This document shows positions 1 to 14,494 of a stretch of 64,000 nt of DNA, one piece after another. Each line of letters starts with the position of its first letter. Within the stretch, counting starts at the first letter, position 1. The DNA is from Coralloluteibacterium stylophorae. GTDB taxonomy: Bacteria; Pseudomonadota; Gammaproteobacteria; Xanthomonadales; Xanthomonadaceae. The stretch lies in contig NZ_JAGQFT020000002.1 of NCBI RefSeq assembly GCF_018122625.2, forward strand, positions 372,001-436,000, given 5' to 3'. The position numbers and the translations under genes are program-made. Under the pieces are notes generated by a model. That model made no database searches and was not told where the DNA came from. It was given only the letters and a program-made list of their open reading frames with translations.

Positions 1-285
1 TACTTCGCCGCGGAACGTCCGGTGGTGGAACGCGACGGCGCGCTGGTGATGGTCGACGACGCGCGCCTGCCGCTCGCCCCGGGCGAGGTGCCGCAGCGCC
101 GCCGCGTGCGTTTCCGCACGCTGGGCTGCTACCCGCTGACCGGCGCGATCGAGTCCGGGGCGGACACGCTGGAGAAGGTCATCGCCGAGATGCTGGTCGC
201 CCGCAGCTCGGAGCGCCAGGGCCGGATGATCGACCGCGACCAGGGCGCGTCGATGGAGAAGAAGAAGCTCGAGGGTTATTTCTGA
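1..285 (+). CDS. cysD: Sulfate adenylyltransferase subunit 2, C-terminal part
   Basis: This is the last 94 codons of a gene that begins before the window. CysD is the catalytic subunit of ATP sulfurylase, which makes adenylyl sulfate from sulfate and ATP in the cytoplasm with the GTPase subunit CysN. The visible part carries the family's C-terminal signature: [13 protein letters not shown], then [13 protein letters not shown] and the terminal [10 protein letters not shown]. Its TGA overlaps the ATG of the next gene by one base (TGATG), so translation is probably coupled to cysNC. The N-terminal PP-loop lies outside the window. The identification is firm because this tail is highly conserved. 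Confidence 0.93.
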   Translation, partial: YFAAERPVVERDGALVMVDDARLPLAPGEVPQRRRVRFRTLGCYPLTGAIESGADTLEKVIAEMLVARSSERQGRMIDRDQGASMEKKKLEGYF

Positions 286-2171
286 TGGACATGCACGTCG
301 CCGCGCCGGACGCCATCGACGCCTACCTGAAGCGGCACGAGGACAGCCGTCTGCTGCGCTTCATCACCTGCGGCAGCGTCGACGACGGCAAGAGCACCCT
401 GATCGGGCGCCTGCTGTTCGACAGCAAGCGCCTGTTCGACGACCAGCTCGCCGCGCTGGCCGCCGACAGCCGCCGCCACGGCACCCGCGGCGGCGAGATC
501 GACTACGCGCTGCTCCTCGACGGCCTGGCCGCAGAGCGCGAGCAGGGCATCACCATCGACGTCGCCTGGCGCTACTTCGCCACCGACCGCCGCCGCTTCA
601 TCGTCGCCGACTGCCCCGGCCACGAGCAGTACACGCGCAACATGGCGACCGGCGCCTCGCAGGCGGAGCTGGCGATCGTGCTGGTCGACGCGCGCAGGGG
701 CGTGCTGACCCAGACCCGGCGGCACAGCTACATCCTGTCGCTGTTCGGCGTGCGCCACGTGGTGCTGGCGGTCAACAAGATGGACCTGGTCGACCACTCG
801 CAGCGACGCTTCGACCGCATCGCCTCGGACTACCTCGAGCTCGCCGAGCAGCTCGGCATCTCCCGGGTCACCTGCATCCCTATGTCGGCGCTCGAGGGCG
901 ACAACCTGTCGACGCCCTCGCGGGCCATGCCGTGGTACGCCGGTCCGACCCTGCTCGAGCACCTGGAGACGGTCGAGATCGCCGATCCCGCCGAGGCCGG
1001 CGCGCTGCGCATGCCGGTGCAGTGGGTGAACCGGCCGCACCAGGACTTCCGCGGCCTCGCCGGCACCGTCGCGGCGGGCACGGCGGTGCCGGGCGACGAG
1101 GTGGTCGCGTTGCCCTCGGGCCGGCGCTCGCGCATCGCCCGGGTGCTGCGCGCCGACGGCTCCGACGCGCCGGCGGTGGCCGGCGAGGCGGTGACCCTGG
1201 TGCTCGCCGACCAGATCGACGTCGCCCGCGGCGACGTCATCGCCGCCGCGGCCGACCCGGTGCAGGTGGCCGACGGCTTCGCCGTGCGCCTGCTGTGGAT
1301 GGACGACGCGCCGCTGCTGCCGGGTCGGCGCTACCTGATGAAGCTGGGCACGCGCAGCGTGCCGGCGAGCGTCGGCGAGATCCGCCACCGCGTCGACGTC
1401 AACACCCAGCAGGAGATCGCCGCGCGGCGGCTCGAGCTCAACGAGGTCGGCCTCTGCCACCTCGTCGCCGAGGCGCCGGTCGCCTACGCGCCCTTCGTGC
1501 GCGACCGCACGCTCGGCGGCTTCATCCTGATCGACCGCGAGACCAATGCCACCGCCGCGGTGGGCACCATCGAGCACGCCCTGCGCCGCGCCGAGAACGT
1601 GCACTGGTCGGCGGCCGGCGTGGACGCCGCGGCGCGCGCCCGCATCAAGGGTCAGCGCCCGCGCGTGGTGTGGTTCACCGGGCTGTCGGGGGCAGGCAAG
1701 TCGACCATCGCCGGGCGCGTCGAGGAACGGCTCAACGCGCGTGGACTGCACAGCTTCCTGCTCGACGGCGACAACCTGCGCCACGGCCTCAACCGCGACC
1801 TCGGCTTCGGCGAGGTCGACCGGGTCGAGAACGTGCGCCGCGCCGCCGAGGTGGCGCGGCTGATGGCCGACGCCGGCCTGATCGTGCTGGTCAGCCTGAT
1901 CTCGCCGTTCCGCGCCGACCGCGAGATGGCGCGCGCGCGCTTCGCCGGCGATGAGTTCGTCGAGGCCTTCGTCGACGTGCCGCTGGCGGTGGCGGAGGCG
2001 CGCGATCCCAAGGGCCTGTACCGCAAGGCGCGCTCCGGCGCGATCGCCAACTTCACCGGCATCGGCTCGCCCTACGAACCGCCCGCCGCACCGGAGCTGC
2101 ACCTCGACGCGGCCGCGCGCACGGTGGACGAACTCGCCGACGCCGTGCTCGCCGCGCTCGGCATCGACTGA
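285..2171 (+). CDS. cysNC: Bifunctional sulfate adenylyltransferase subunit 1 / adenylylsulfate kinase
   Basis: A 628-aa fusion of CysN (GTPase that drives ATP sulfurylase) and CysC (APS kinase, making PAPS), so both sulfate-activation steps are joined. The N-terminal GTPase shows the P-loop GSVDDGKS at residues 30-37, DCPGH at 109-113 and NKMD at 164-167, followed by EF-Tu-like beta-barrel domains. The kinase begins near residue 455 and has its own P-loop GLSGAGKST at 466-474, then [10 protein letters not shown] and the substrate-loop region with [12 protein letters not shown]. The start overlaps the cysD stop. The fused form is known from Xanthomonads and some other proteobacteria. The gene converges with metH with only 8 bases between them. 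Confidence 0.95.
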   Translation: MDMHVAAPDAIDAYLKRHEDSRLLRFITCGSVDDGKSTLIGRLLFDSKRLFDDQLAALAADSRRHGTRGGEIDYALLLDGLAAEREQGITIDVAWRYFATDRRRFIVADCPGHEQYTRNMATGASQAELAIVLVDARRGVLTQTRRHSYILSLFGVRHVVLAVNKMDLVDHSQRRFDRIASDYLELAEQLGISRVTCIPMSALEGDNLSTPSRAMPWYAGPTLLEHLETVEIADPAEAGALRMPVQWVNRPHQDFRGLAGTVAAGTAVPGDEVVALPSGRRSRIARVLRADGSDAPAVAGEAVTLVLADQIDVARGDVIAAAADPVQVADGFAVRLLWMDDAPLLPGRRYLMKLGTRSVPASVGEIRHRVDVNTQQEIAARRLELNEVGLCHLVAEAPVAYAPFVRDRTLGGFILIDRETNATAAVGTIEHALRRAENVHWSAAGVDAAARARIKGQRPRVVWFTGLSGAGKSTIAGRVEERLNARGLHSFLLDGDNLRHGLNRDLGFGEVDRVENVRRAAEVARLMADAGLIVLVSLISPFRADREMARARFAGDEFVEAFVDVPLAVAEARDPKGLYRKARSGAIANFTGIGSPYEPPAAPELHLDAAARTVDELADAVLAALGID

Positions 2172-2179
2172 CGCCGGCG

Positions 2180-4872
<2,693 letters not shown>

Positions 4873-4876
<4 letters not shown>

Positions 4877-5982
4877 GCCGCTGCTGCCGTGGGCGCGGGC
4901 AGGGCGCGCGGCGGAAGGCCGGCCACCGCCTGCGCGATCGCGGCGATGTGCTCCGGCGTGGTTCCGCAGCAGCCGCCGACGATGTTGAGCAGGCCGCTCG
5001 CGGCGAACTCGCGCAGGGTCTCGGCCATCTGCTCGGGGCTCTCGTCGTACTCGCCGAAGGCGTTCGGCAGGCCGGCGTTGGGATGGCAGGAGATCGCGGC
5101 GTCGGCGACCTGGGCCAGCACGTCGACATGCGGGCGCAGGTCCCTGGCGCCGAGCGCGCAGTTCAGGCCCACCGCCAGCGGTCGCGCATGCGCCAGCGAG
5201 ATCCAGAACGCCTCGGCGGTCTGGCCCGAGAGGGTCCGTCCGGAGCGGTCGGTGATGGTGCCGGAGACCAGCACCGGCACCCGCGCGCCGCGCGCGTGGA
5301 AGCTCTCGGCGATCGCGAACAGCGCGGCCTTGGCGTTGAGCGTGTCGAACACGGTCTCGACCATGAGCACGTCGGCGCCGCCGTCCACCAGCGCGTCCGC
5401 CGCCTCACGGTAGAGCGCGACCAGATCGTCGAAGCCGACCGCGCGGAAGCCGGGGTCGTTGACGTCGGGGCTGATCGAGGCGGTGCGGCTGGTCGGGCCG
5501 ATCACCCCGGCCACGAAGCGCGGTCGCGACGGATCCGCGGCCTCGGCGGCGTCGCAGGCCTCGCGCGCCAGGCGTGCGCCTTCGAGGTTGAGTTCGCGCA
5601 CCAGGTGCTCGAGGTGGTAGTCGGCCTGCGACACCGAGGTGGCGTTGAAGGTGTTGGTCTCCACCATGTCGGCGCCGGCGGCGAGGTAGGCGGCGTGGAT
5701 GTCGCGGATGATCTCCGGCCGGGTCAGGGTCAGCAGGTCGTTGTTGCCCTTGAGGTCGTGGCCGATGCAGCCGCAGCCGGCGCCGTGCACGTGGTCGTCG
5801 AGATGCACCAGCGCGTCGAAGCCGTGGGCGAAGCGCTCGCCGCGGTAGTCGGCCTCCTCCAGCCGGTGGCGTTGGATCATGGTGCCCATCGCGCCGTCCA
5901 GGATCAGGATCCGCTCGCCGAGCGCGGCCTGGAGCGCGGCGACGCGCGCGGGACGCAGCCAGGGCAGGGCGCGCGCGCTCAC
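4873..5982 (-). CDS. Homocysteine S-methyltransferase domain protein (split MetH N-terminal half)
   Basis: A 369-aa stand-alone homocysteine-binding TIM barrel equivalent to the first domain of MetH. It has [18 protein letters not shown] near the N-terminus, [16 protein letters not shown], a Cys in [10 protein letters not shown] and the Cys pair in [15 protein letters not shown] near the end; these three Cys are the expected zinc ligands that activate homocysteine. The GTG start (5980-5982) was chosen because it overlaps the upstream TGA as GTGA and the conserved domain begins about 20 residues later. A longer in-frame extension exists but would run inside the upstream gene. With the following gene it forms a two-subunit methionine synthase, an arrangement seen in Xanthomonadales. 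Confidence 0.9.
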
Positions 5983-6908
5983 GGCTTGCGCGCCGTCATC
6001 GACAGCACCTCGAAATGCGGCGGGCGCTTCTCGCGCGTCACCGTCTCGCACACCAGGACCTGCAGGCCGGCCTTCTCCGCGAGCCGGCGCAGTTCCTTGG
6101 CGCCGAAGCCGAGGTTGGCGTGGCCGTAGGGCTGCACCACCGCGGCGTGCTCGTGGCGGGCGAGGTTGACCGCGACCAGGCGTCCGCCCGGGCGCAGCGC
6201 GCGCGCGGCTTCGGCCACCGCCTGCGCGGGCTTGGCCGCGTAGCTCAGCGCGTGCATCAGCAGCACCAGGTCGAAGCTCGCGTCCGGGACCGGCAGGGCG
6301 TGCATGTCGCCGGTCTCGACGCTGACCTGCTTCAGCGGCGCGAGCCGCTCGCGCGCGGCGGCGACCACGCGCTGGCTGGAGTCGATGCAGACATAGCGGT
6401 GCGAATGCGGGGCCAGCAGCTCGGCGAGCACGCCGTCGCCGGAGGCGATGTCGAGCACGTCGCCGGTCTCGAGCAGGGGCAGGATCGAGCGCGCCATCGC
6501 CTCCCAGGTGCGTCCGGGCGAGTAGTGGCGTTCCATGTCGCCGGCCACCGAATCCGCCCAGTTGCGGTCGGCGGCGCGCGCGGCCAGCACCACCGGCAGG
6601 CGCTCGGCGTCCTGGCGCAGCAGCGGGTCGTCGGCGTCCTGCGACAGCGTGCTCCACAGCGCGCCGGCGGCGCCGTCGAGGCCTTCCGGATCGAAGCGGT
6701 AGTAGGCCGAGACGCCGGCGCGGCGGTCGCGCACCAGGCGCGCCTCCTTGAGCTTGGCCAGGTGCGTGGACACGCGCGGCTGCGCCAGGCGAGTGATCGA
6801 CGACAGCTCGGCCACGGTCAGCTCCTCGCGCTCGAGCAGGGCCAGCAGGCGCACCCGGGTCGCATCCGAGAGCACGCGCAGGCAGGCCGACCAGGCATCG
6901 AGGTCCAT
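5979..6908 (-). CDS. ArsR-family regulator fused to a SAM-dependent methyltransferase
   Basis: A 309-aa protein with two domains. Residues about 1-95 are an ArsR-type winged helix ([20 protein letters not shown], then [19 protein letters not shown]). Residues about 145-300 are a class I methyltransferase, with motif [18 protein letters not shown] and the conserved [15 protein letters not shown]. It is the first gene of the methionine synthase operon (GTGA overlap). This layout resembles the SahR regulators of the SAM/methionine cycle, which respond to S-adenosylhomocysteine; I infer that role from domain order and context. ATG 6906-6908 was chosen because AGAAGGAT sits a few bases upstream; an in-frame start 60 bases earlier has poor support. 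No metalloregulator Cys motif was seen. Confidence 0.85.
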   Translation of the reverse strand: MDLDAWSACLRVLSDATRVRLLALLEREELTVAELSSITRLAQPRVSTHLAKLKEARLVRDRRAGVSAYYRFDPEGLDGAAGALWSTLSQDADDPLLRQDAERLPVVLAARAADRNWADSVAGDMERHYSPGRTWEAMARSILPLLETGDVLDIASGDGVLAELLAPHSHRYVCIDSSQRVVAAARERLAPLKQVSVETGDMHALPVPDASFDLVLLMHALSYAAKPAQAVAEAARALRPGGRLVAVNLARHEHAAVVQPYGHANLGFGAKELRRLAEKAGLQVLVCETVTREKRPPHFEVLSMTARKP

Positions 6909-7062
6909 GCATATCCTTCTATTCGGATTCGGGGATGGAAGGCTAGGAGCCGGCTCCGGAGGCGTCAAGGCGAGCAGGTCCCGAGATCTCGATACGTCCG
7001 CGTATGGATCTGTAGAATCCGCACTCCCTCACCCGCATTCGCACCCCGCAACGGAGCAGCCC
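6909..7062. promoter_or_regulatory. Divergent regulatory region between the metH operon and the acyl-CoA dehydrogenase
   Basis: This 154-base gap holds three inverted repeats: ATCC-n8-GGAT at about 6913-6928, GGAGCCGGCTCC at 6946-6957 and ATACG-TCCG-CGTAT at 6992-7005. A -10-like TAGCCT on the minus strand (6940-6945) lies 31 bases before the regulator's ATG, so the GGAGCCGGCTCC palindrome falls in its spacer. Any of the repeats could be the operator of the ArsR-type regulator; the sequence alone does not decide which. Confidence 0.4.
6989..7018 (+). promoter_or_regulatory. Putative promoter of the acyl-CoA dehydrogenase gene
   Basis: A -35-like TCGATA (6989-6994) and -10-like TAGAAT (7013-7018) are separated by 18 bases. 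The expected transcript start is near 7025, giving a leader of about 38 bases. The ATACG/CGTAT inverted repeat lies inside the spacer, a position where a bound repressor would block transcription. Confidence 0.4.
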
Positions 7063-8226
<1,164 letters not shown>

Positions 8227-8302
8227 GGGCGGTGGGGCGGGAGCGGGAAGGATGAAGCGGGAACGGGGAACTGGAGGCAGGCGGTAGCTGGCACCACCGC
8301 CC

Positions 8303-8327
8303 CTGTAGGAACGGCTTCAGCCGCGAC
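8303..8327 (+). repeat. Single REP-like unit
   Basis: CTGTAGGAACGGCTTCAGCC, followed by GCGAC, differs at one position from the paired units at 8416-8485. It contains a short internal inverted repeat, the usual build of REP sequences in Xanthomonads and Pseudomonads. Confidence 0.7.
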
Positions 8328-8415
8328 GGGGCATGGAGCGGAGTGGTAGAGCGGGAGTGGTAGAGCGGGAGTCGGGAATCGGGACCCGAAGGCACCGCGC
8401 ATCCGGCGCCGCCTT

Positions 8416-8485
8416 CCTGTAGGAGCGGCTTCAGCCGCGACCCAGCCCAACACGAGGCGGTCGCGGCTGAAGCCGCTCCTACAGG
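8416..8485. repeat. Inverted pair of REP units forming a long hairpin
   Basis: The 27-base unit at 8416-8442 (core GTAGGAGCGGCTTCAGCC) is repeated perfectly in inverted orientation at 8459-8485, with a 16-base loop. The hairpin could act as a transcription terminator or an mRNA stabiliser after the acyl-CoA dehydrogenase gene. REP pairs of this type are mobilised in trans by RAYT transposases in relatives; none is present here. Confidence 0.8.
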
Positions 8486-8606
8486 GGAGGCATGCGCGCC
8501 GGCGGACCGACGCCGCGGGTCCCGATTCCCGCTTCATCCCTCCCGGTTCCCGCTCCACCCACCCTCCATGCTGCTGCGCAGATCGCCTGCCTTCACATCC
8601 GGGCCC

Positions 8607-8612
8607 TAGAAT
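8607..8612 (+). promoter_or_regulatory. Putative -10 box of the glutamate dehydrogenase gene
   Basis: TAGAAT in the context CCTAGAATGTGCGG lies 31 bases before the ATG. The GC-rich stretch after it matches the discriminator seen at several other promoters in this window. No convincing -35 was found. Confidence 0.4.
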
Positions 8613-8643
8613 GTGCGGTCAACCCAGCCGCCCTGACGGACCC

Positions 8644-11600
8644 ATGAGCGCGCAGCCCGCAGCAGCACCGAACGACCCCATCGAGGTCTCCCTCACGCCC
8701 ATCCTGGATGCCCTGCGCGAGGTCGCGCCGGCGGAGCGATACGAGGAGGCGGCGGCGTTCGTGCGCACCTTCTACGTGCGCATGTCCAGCGAGGAATACG
8801 CGGTGCGGTCGCCGGCCGGCTGGGCGGCGCTCGCGCTGGGCGTGCTCGACTTCGCGCGCGAGCGCCAGCGCGGCAGCGCCAAGGTGCGGGTGTTCAATCC
8901 GTCCGAGGAAGGCCACGGCTGGAGTTCGCCGCACAGCGTCGTGCAGATCGTCAACGACGACATGCCGTTCCTGGTCGACTCGGTGAGCATGGCGCTGGCG
9001 CAGTCGAAGGTCGCCATCCACGTGCTCGGCCATCCGGTGCTGACCGTGCGCCGCGACGAGGCGGGCAGGCTGGTCGAGCTCGGCGCGGGCGAGGCCGAGT
9101 CGCTGATGCACATCGAGGTCGACCGCCTCGGCGACGGCGACGAGCTGGAGGCCGTGCGCGACCGCATCTGCGCGGCGCTTGCCGACGTCCGCATCTGCGT
9201 GCGCGACTGGGCCGCGATGCGGCAGGCGATGCGTGCCACCGCCGATGCGCTGCCGGGCTGGGAATCGCCGGTCTCGCCGCAGCTGCGGGCCGAGGCGCAG
9301 GAGTTCCTGCGCTGGGCCGCCGACGACCACTTCACCTTCCTCGGCTCGCGCGAATACGCATTCCGGCCGGTCGACGGCGACGAGATGCTGACCGCGGTGC
9401 CGGACACCGGCCTGGGCATCCTCGCCGACGACGACCGCGCCGGGCGTCCGCGCTCGCTGCGGTCGCTGGCGGCGCAGGGCGTAGTCGCCTCGTCGACGCC
9501 CGAGCCGGTGATCCTGACCAAGACCAATGCGCGCTCGACGGTGCACCGTCCGGGCTACATGGACTACATCGGGGTGCTGCGCTTCGGCACGGACGGCCGG
9601 CCGGTCGGCGAGGTGCGCTTCGTCGGTCTGTTCACCTCCAGCGCCTACAACCGCCGGCCCTGGGACATCCCGCTGGTGCGGCACCGCTACGAGTACGTGA
9701 TGGAGCGCTCCGGCCTGCGCTCCGACAGCCACAGCGGCAAGGCGCTGCGGCACATCCTCGAGACCCTGCCGCGCGACGAGCTGTTCCAGGCCTCCGACGA
9801 GGAGCTCTACCGCACCGCGATGGGCATCCTCGGCCTGCAGGAACGCGTGCGCTCCAAGCTGTTCCTGCGCCGCGACCGCTACGGCCGCTTCTATTCGGCC
9901 CTGGTCTACATCCCGCGCGACCGCTTCAACACGGAGGTGCGCCAGCGCATCGAGGCGCTGCTGATGGAGGCGATGGGCGGCCAGCGCATCGACACCACCC
10001 TGCAGATCGGCGAGTCGCCGCTCGCCCAGCTGCACCTGATCGTGCGCCCGAAGGCGGGCACGCACGCGGTGGACCAGGCCGAGATCGACGCGCGCCTGGC
10101 CGAGATCGTGCGCAACTGGCACGACGAGCTGCGCGACCTGCTGGTGCGTCGCTGCGGCGAGGCCGAGGGCCTGCGCCTGGCCCGCGTCTACGGCCGCGCG
10201 CTGCCGGCCGGCTACATCGAGGAGGTCACCCCGGAGGGCGCGGCCGCCGACGTCGAGCGCGTGGCCGCCCTGCGCGGCCCGGACGATCTGCGCCTGAGCT
10301 TCTACCGCGCGCGCCGCGGCGACCGCGAGGGGCTGCGCTTCAAGCTGTTCCGGCAGGGCGACGACATCCCGCTCTCCGACGTGCTGCCGATGATGGAGAA
10401 CATGGGGCTGCGCATCATCAGCGAGCATCCCTACGCGCTGCACACCGAGGACGGCGCGGTCTACATCCAGGACTTCGAGGTCGAGCGCTCCGGCGGCGGC
10501 GACATCGACGAGGCCACCGTGGCGCGCGTGCACGCCCGCTTCGAGGCGGCGTTCGAGCACGTCTGGCGCGGCACCGCGGAGAGCGACGGCTTCAACCGCC
10601 TGATCCTCGCCGCGGGGCTCGACTGGCACCAGGTCGCGATGCTGCGCGGCTACAGCAAGTACCTGCTGCAGACCGGCGTGCCGTTCTCGCAGGCCTACAT
10701 GGAGCAGACCCTGGTCGACTACCCGCTTGCCGCGCGGGTGCTGGCGGAGCTGTTCGCCGCGCGCTTCGATCCCGGCCACGCGGCGCCCGAGCGGCGCGAG
10801 ATGGAGCCGTGCCGGAAGGCGCTGCAGGCCGAGCTCGAGAGCATCGCCTCGCCCGAGCAGCGCGATCAGATCGCGACCGTGATCGAGCAGGTCGCCTATG
10901 CGCGCGGACTCGACCGCGAGGCCCAGGCCGACGCCTGCCGCGACGCGCTGGCGATCCTGCTCGACCGCGTCTCCAGCCTCGACGAGGACCGCATCCTGCG
11001 CAGCTTCCAGGGCGTGATCGAGGCGACCCTGCGCACCAACTACTACCAGTGCGACGACGCGGGCGCGCCGCGCGACTTCATCAGCTTCAAGTTCGACTCC
11101 GCGCAGGTGCCGGACCTGCCGAAGCCGCGGCCCTACCGCGAGATCTTCGTGTATTCGCCGCGGGTCGAGGGCATCCACCTGCGCTTCGGCCCGGTGGCGC
11201 GCGGCGGCCTGCGCTGGTCGGACCGGCGCGAGGACTTCCGCACCGAGGTGCTGGGCCTGGTCAAGGCGCAGATGGTCAAGAACACGGTCATCGTGCCGGT
11301 CGGCGCCAAGGGCGGCTTCATCGTCAAGCGGCCGCCGCCGGCCGGCGACCGCGACGCGGTGCAGGCCGAGGGCATCGCCTGCTACCGCATCTTCATCAGC
11401 GGCCTGCTGCAGATCACCGACAACCTCGTCGACGGCGAGGTGGTGCATCCGCAGGACGTGGTGCGCTACGACGCCGACGACCCGTACCTGGTCGTCGCCG
11501 CGGACAAGGGCACGGCGACCTTCTCCGACATCGCCAACGCGCTGTCCATCGAGCACGGCTTCTGGATGGGCGACGCCTTCGCCTCCGGCGGCTCGGTCGG

Positions 11601-13602
11601 CTACGACCACAAGGCGATGGGCATCACCGCCAAGGGCGCCTGGGAATCGGTGAAGCGGCACTTCCGCGCGCTGGGCGTGGATTCGCAGAGCCAGGACTTC
11701 ACCTGCGCCGGCATCGGTGACATGTCCGGCGACGTGTTCGGCAACGGCATGCTGCTGTCCGGGCACATCCGCCTGGTCGCCGCCTTCGACCACCGCCACA
11801 TCTTCCTCGACCCGGATCCCGACGCGGCGCGCTCGTTCGCCGAGCGCCAGCGCATGTTCGCGCTGCCGCGCTCGAGCTGGGCGGACTACGACACGTCGCT
11901 CATCAGCCGCGGCGGCGGCGTGCACCCGCGCACCGCGAAGTCGATCGCGCTGACGCCGGAGGTCAAGGCCGCGCTCGGCATCGACGCGTCGGTGCAGAAG
12001 ATGACGCCCAGCGAGCTGATGACCGCGATCCTCAGGGCGCCGGTCGACCTGCTGTGGAACGGCGGCATCGGCACCTACGTCAAGGCCTCGACCGAGTCGC
12101 ACGCCGACGCCGGCGACCGCGCCAACAACGCCATCCGCGTGGACGGCTGCGACCTGCGCTGCCGGGTGGTGGGCGAGGGCGGCAACCTCGGCCTGACCCA
12201 GCGCGGTCGCATCGAGGCGGCCCGCAACGGCGTGCTGCTCAACACCGACTTCATCGACAACTCCGCCGGCGTCGACACCTCCGACCACGAGGTCAACATC
12301 AAGATCCTGCTCAACGCCGCGGTGAAGGGCGGCGGGCTGGGCGAGGCCGAGCGCAACGCGCTGCTGGCGGAGATGACCGACGAGGTCGAGCGCCTGGTGC
12401 TGTGGGACAACATCCGCCAGAACCAGGCGATCAGCGTGATGGAGCGCATGAGCGTGCCGCGCCTGGGCTCCAAGCAGCACTTCATCCAGGTGCTCGAGGC
12501 GCAGGGCCTGCTCGACCGCGCGATCGAGTTCCTGCCGACCGACGCGGAGTTCGCCGACCGCCGCGAGCGTGGCGAGGGCCTGACCCGGCCGGAGCTGTCG
12601 GTGCTGCTGTCTTACTCGAAGATCGTGGCCTTCAACCAGCTGCTCGAGTCCGACGTGCCGGAGGATCCCTACCTCTCCAAGGAACTCGCGCGCTACTTCC
12701 CGGTGCCGCTGCAGGAGCGCTACGCCGACCTCATGGAGAACCACCGCCTGCGTCGCGAGATCATCGCCACGGCGGTCACCAACTCCATGGTCAACCGCAT
12801 GGGCGCGACCTTCCTGCTGCGCATGCAGGAGGACACCGGGCGCGGTCCGGCCGACGTCGCCAAGGCCTACTCGATCGCGCGCGAGGCGATGGACGCGCGC
12901 GCGCTGTGGAGCGAGATCGACGAGCTCGACCTGGTCGTGCCGGAGGCCGCCCAGCTCGATGCCCTGCTGGCGGTGTGGAGCCTGCTGCGCAACCTCTGCC
13001 GCTGGCTGCTGAACCGGCCGGGCCTGTCCCTGGACATCGCCGAGGCGGTGGAGCGCATGCATCCGCGCCTGCAGGACCTGCGCGGCGCCTTTCCGGAGGT
13101 GCTGCCGGAGGCCTGGCAGGAGGAGTTCGCCGCCGCGTGCCAGGGCTGGGTCGAGCGCGGCTTCCCCGAGACGCTGGCGCGCCACCTGGCGGTGCTGCCC
13201 TACCTCAACGTCGCGCCGGACATCATCGCCGTGTCGATCGAGCGTGGGCGCCCGGTGGCGGAGATCGCACGCGCCTACTACGCGCTCGGCGAGGCCCTGC
13301 ACCTGCGCTGGATGCTCGAGCGCATGGAGGAGCTGCCGGTCGAAGGGCGCTGGCATGCGAACGCGCGCGGCGTGCTCCGCGACCAGCTGCAGGCCCAGCA
13401 GGGCGCCCTGGTCGGGCAGATGCTCGACGTCGCCGGCGACAGCGCCGATCCGCTCGCCGCCTGGATCGGTCGCGACGACGCCACGCTGGCGCTGACCCGG
13501 GCCACGCTGGACGACATCCGTGCGCAGAAGGCGCTCGACTACCCGACCGCCTTCGTCGCCGTGCGGCGCGTCGCCCAGCTGCTCGGCAACATGACCGGCT
13601 GA
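8644..13602 (+). CDS. gdhB: NAD-specific glutamate dehydrogenase, large (GDH-180) type
   Basis: A 1652-aa protein of the 180-kDa NAD-glutamate dehydrogenase class, which deaminates glutamate to 2-oxoglutarate when amino acids are used as carbon source. The long N-terminal part (about residues 1-700) carries ACT-like regulatory segments. The catalytic core follows, with [39 protein letters not shown] (the substrate Lys region) and [17 protein letters not shown] in the nucleotide-binding part. Then come [20 protein letters not shown] and a helical C-terminal region. Length agrees with the family (about 1600 aa). ATG 8644 was taken as start; an in-frame ATG 33 bases earlier would overlap the promoter motif. 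It is a single-gene unit followed by a hairpin. Confidence 0.93.
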   Translation: MSAQPAAAPNDPIEVSLTPILDALREVAPAERYEEAAAFVRTFYVRMSSEEYAVRSPAGWAALALGVLDFARERQRGSAKVRVFNPSEEGHGWSSPHSVVQIVNDDMPFLVDSVSMALAQSKVAIHVLGHPVLTVRRDEAGRLVELGAGEAESLMHIEVDRLGDGDELEAVRDRICAALADVRICVRDWAAMRQAMRATADALPGWESPVSPQLRAEAQEFLRWAADDHFTFLGSREYAFRPVDGDEMLTAVPDTGLGILADDDRAGRPRSLRSLAAQGVVASSTPEPVILTKTNARSTVHRPGYMDYIGVLRFGTDGRPVGEVRFVGLFTSSAYNRRPWDIPLVRHRYEYVMERSGLRSDSHSGKALRHILETLPRDELFQASDEELYRTAMGILGLQERVRSKLFLRRDRYGRFYSALVYIPRDRFNTEVRQRIEALLMEAMGGQRIDTTLQIGESPLAQLHLIVRPKAGTHAVDQAEIDARLAEIVRNWHDELRDLLVRRCGEAEGLRLARVYGRALPAGYIEEVTPEGAAADVERVAALRGPDDLRLSFYRARRGDREGLRFKLFRQGDDIPLSDVLPMMENMGLRIISEHPYALHTEDGAVYIQDFEVERSGGGDIDEATVARVHARFEAAFEHVWRGTAESDGFNRLILAAGLDWHQVAMLRGYSKYLLQTGVPFSQAYMEQTLVDYPLAARVLAELFAARFDPGHAAPERREMEPCRKALQAELESIASPEQRDQIATVIEQVAYARGLDREAQADACRDALAILLDRVSSLDEDRILRSFQGVIEATLRTNYYQCDDAGAPRDFISFKFDSAQVPDLPKPRPYREIFVYSPRVEGIHLRFGPVARGGLRWSDRREDFRTEVLGLVKAQMVKNTVIVPVGAKGGFIVKRPPPAGDRDAVQAEGIACYRIFISGLLQITDNLVDGEVVHPQDVVRYDADDPYLVVAADKGTATFSDIANALSIEHGFWMGDAFASGGSVGYDHKAMGITAKGAWESVKRHFRALGVDSQSQDFTCAGIGDMSGDVFGNGMLLSGHIRLVAAFDHRHIFLDPDPDAARSFAERQRMFALPRSSWADYDTSLISRGGGVHPRTAKSIALTPEVKAALGIDASVQKMTPSELMTAILRAPVDLLWNGGIGTYVKASTESHADAGDRANNAIRVDGCDLRCRVVGEGGNLGLTQRGRIEAARNGVLLNTDFIDNSAGVDTSDHEVNIKILLNAAVKGGGLGEAERNALLAEMTDEVERLVLWDNIRQNQAISVMERMSVPRLGSKQHFIQVLEAQGLLDRAIEFLPTDAEFADRRERGEGLTRPELSVLLSYSKIVAFNQLLESDVPEDPYLSKELARYFPVPLQERYADLMENHRLRREIIATAVTNSMVNRMGATFLLRMQEDTGRGPADVAKAYSIAREAMDARALWSEIDELDLVVPEAAQLDALLAVWSLLRNLCRWLLNRPGLSLDIAEAVERMHPRLQDLRGAFPEVLPEAWQEEFAAACQGWVERGFPETLARHLAVLPYLNVAPDIIAVSIERGRPVAEIARAYYALGEALHLRWMLERMEELPVEGRWHANARGVLRDQLQAQQGALVGQMLDVAGDSADPLAAWIGRDDATLALTRATLDDIRAQKALDYPTAFVAVRRVAQLLGNMTG

Positions 13603-13610
13603 GTGCCGCG

Positions 13611-13647
13611 GCGCGATGCGGCGCGGCCACGGCCGCCCGCATCGCGC
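13611..13647 (+). terminator. Hairpin after glutamate dehydrogenase gene
   Basis: GCGCGATGCGG (13611-13621) pairs perfectly with CCGCATCGCGC (13637-13647), and an inner GCGGCC/GGCCGC stem extends it. It starts 8 bases after the stop codon. No T-run follows, so a Rho-assisted or mRNA-protecting role is possible. Confidence 0.5.
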
Positions 13648-13680
13648 GCCGTGCCACGCGATGCCGCCGGCGCGCTGGGT

Positions 13681-13686
13681 TAGGCT
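13681..13686 (+). promoter_or_regulatory. Possible -10 box of nadK
   Basis: TAGGCT in the context GGTTAGGCTTGCGCGGCC lies 34 bases before the GTG start and is followed by the GC-rich discriminator seen elsewhere in the window. No -35 was recognised. Confidence 0.3.
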
Positions 13687-13720
13687 TGCGCGGCCCATTC
13701 CTCCAGGGATCCCGCTCCCG

Positions 13721-14494
13721 GTGCTGCCCGACCATCCCCGCATCGCCTTCCTCGCCAGCCGCGCCGACGATGCGCAGGCGGCGCTCGCCTGGTTCACCGA
13801 GCGCTACGACCAGCACGCCCCGCAGGACGCCGACGTGCTCTGCGCGCTCGGCGGCGACGGCTTCATGCTGCAGACCCTGCATCGCCACGGTGCGCTGGGC
13901 CTGCCGGTGTTCGGGATGAAGCGCGGCACCGTCGGCTTCCTCATGAACCACTACCGCGAGGACGACCTGCACGCGCGTCTCGCCCAGGCGCAGGGCGCCG
14001 TGCTCAAGCCGCTGGAGATGCAGGCGGTGACCGAGAGCGGCGCGAGTGTGCAGTCGCTGGCCTACAACGAGGTCTCGCTGCTGCGGCAGACGCGGCAGGC
14101 CTCGAAGATCGCCATCCACCTCAACGGCCGCCGCCGCCTCGATGAGCTGGTCTCCGACGGCGTGCTGGTGGCCACGCCCGCCGGCAGCACCGCCTACAAC
14201 TACTCGGCGCACGGCCCGATCCTGCCGCTCGGCGCCGGCGTCATCGCGCTGACCCCGATCGCCCCGTTCCGCCCGCGCCGCTGGCGCGGCGCCCTGCTGC
14301 GCGCCGGCACCGAGATCCGCTTCGAGGTGCTCGATCCGGACAAGCGCCCGGTCAGCGCCACCGCCGATTCGCACGAGGTCCGCGACGTGGTCGAGGTCAC
14401 CGTGCGCGAATCCCAGGCGCACACGGTCACCCTCCTGTTCGACCCCGAGCACAATCTCGAGGAGCGGATCATGAACGAGCAGTTCGTGACGTGA
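13721..14494 (+). CDS. nadK: NAD kinase
   Basis: A 257-aa ATP-NAD kinase that makes NADP in the cytoplasm. It has the family's nucleotide-binding GGDG motif in [15 protein letters not shown], then [13 protein letters not shown], the NE-type motif in [12 protein letters not shown], the conserved [21 protein letters not shown] and the C-terminal [15 protein letters not shown]. The GTG at 13721 gives the normal N-terminus ([19 protein letters not shown]) and a length close to relatives; extending to an ATG about 100 bases upstream would add unrelated residues and cover the gdhB hairpin. The following 5'-nucleotidase is separated by a repeat element, so the two genes need not share a transcript. 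Confidence 0.92.
   Translation: MLPDHPRIAFLASRADDAQAALAWFTERYDQHAPQDADVLCALGGDGFMLQTLHRHGALGLPVFGMKRGTVGFLMNHYREDDLHARLAQAQGAVLKPLEMQAVTESGASVQSLAYNEVSLLRQTRQASKIAIHLNGRRRLDELVSDGVLVATPAGSTAYNYSAHGPILPLGAGVIALTPIAPFRPRRWRGALLRAGTEIRFEVLDPDKRPVSATADSHEVRDVVEVTVRESQAHTVTLLFDPEHNLEERIMNEQFVT

Larger units (their letters stand above)
8231..8567. repeat. Intergenic GGGAA-type repeat element with REP core (copy 1)
   Basis: The 417-base gap between acyl-CoA dehydrogenase and glutamate dehydrogenase has no credible gene. Its left side is rich in GCGGGAA-type units ending in CTGGAGG, and its right side carries the complement (TCCCGATTCCCGC, CCGGTTCCCGCTCCACC). Between them lie three REP-type units and a doubled GTGGTAGAGCGGGA. 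It belongs to the same family as the elements at 14495, 20321, 21545 and 25541. Confidence 0.7.

Noticed and set aside
8416-8485. CRISPR array
   Set aside because: The units are inverted rather than direct, only three copies exist, and no cas gene is nearby. The 7-base array at 21558 also lacks spacers.
8227-8643. Possible small genes in the gap before gdhB (for example a 131-codon minus-strand frame)
   Set aside because: The frame is made of the GGGAA-type repeats and REP units; its translation is low complexity and has no ribosome site.
13616-13721. Longer start for nadK
   Set aside because: The added residues are unlike NAD kinases and the region holds the gdhB hairpin.
8593-13797. A 1734-codon open frame antisense to gdhB
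   Set aside because: It is a mirror of the glutamate dehydrogenase codon pattern in GC-rich DNA. The translation has no recognisable domain and the opposite strand is an intact, conserved gene.
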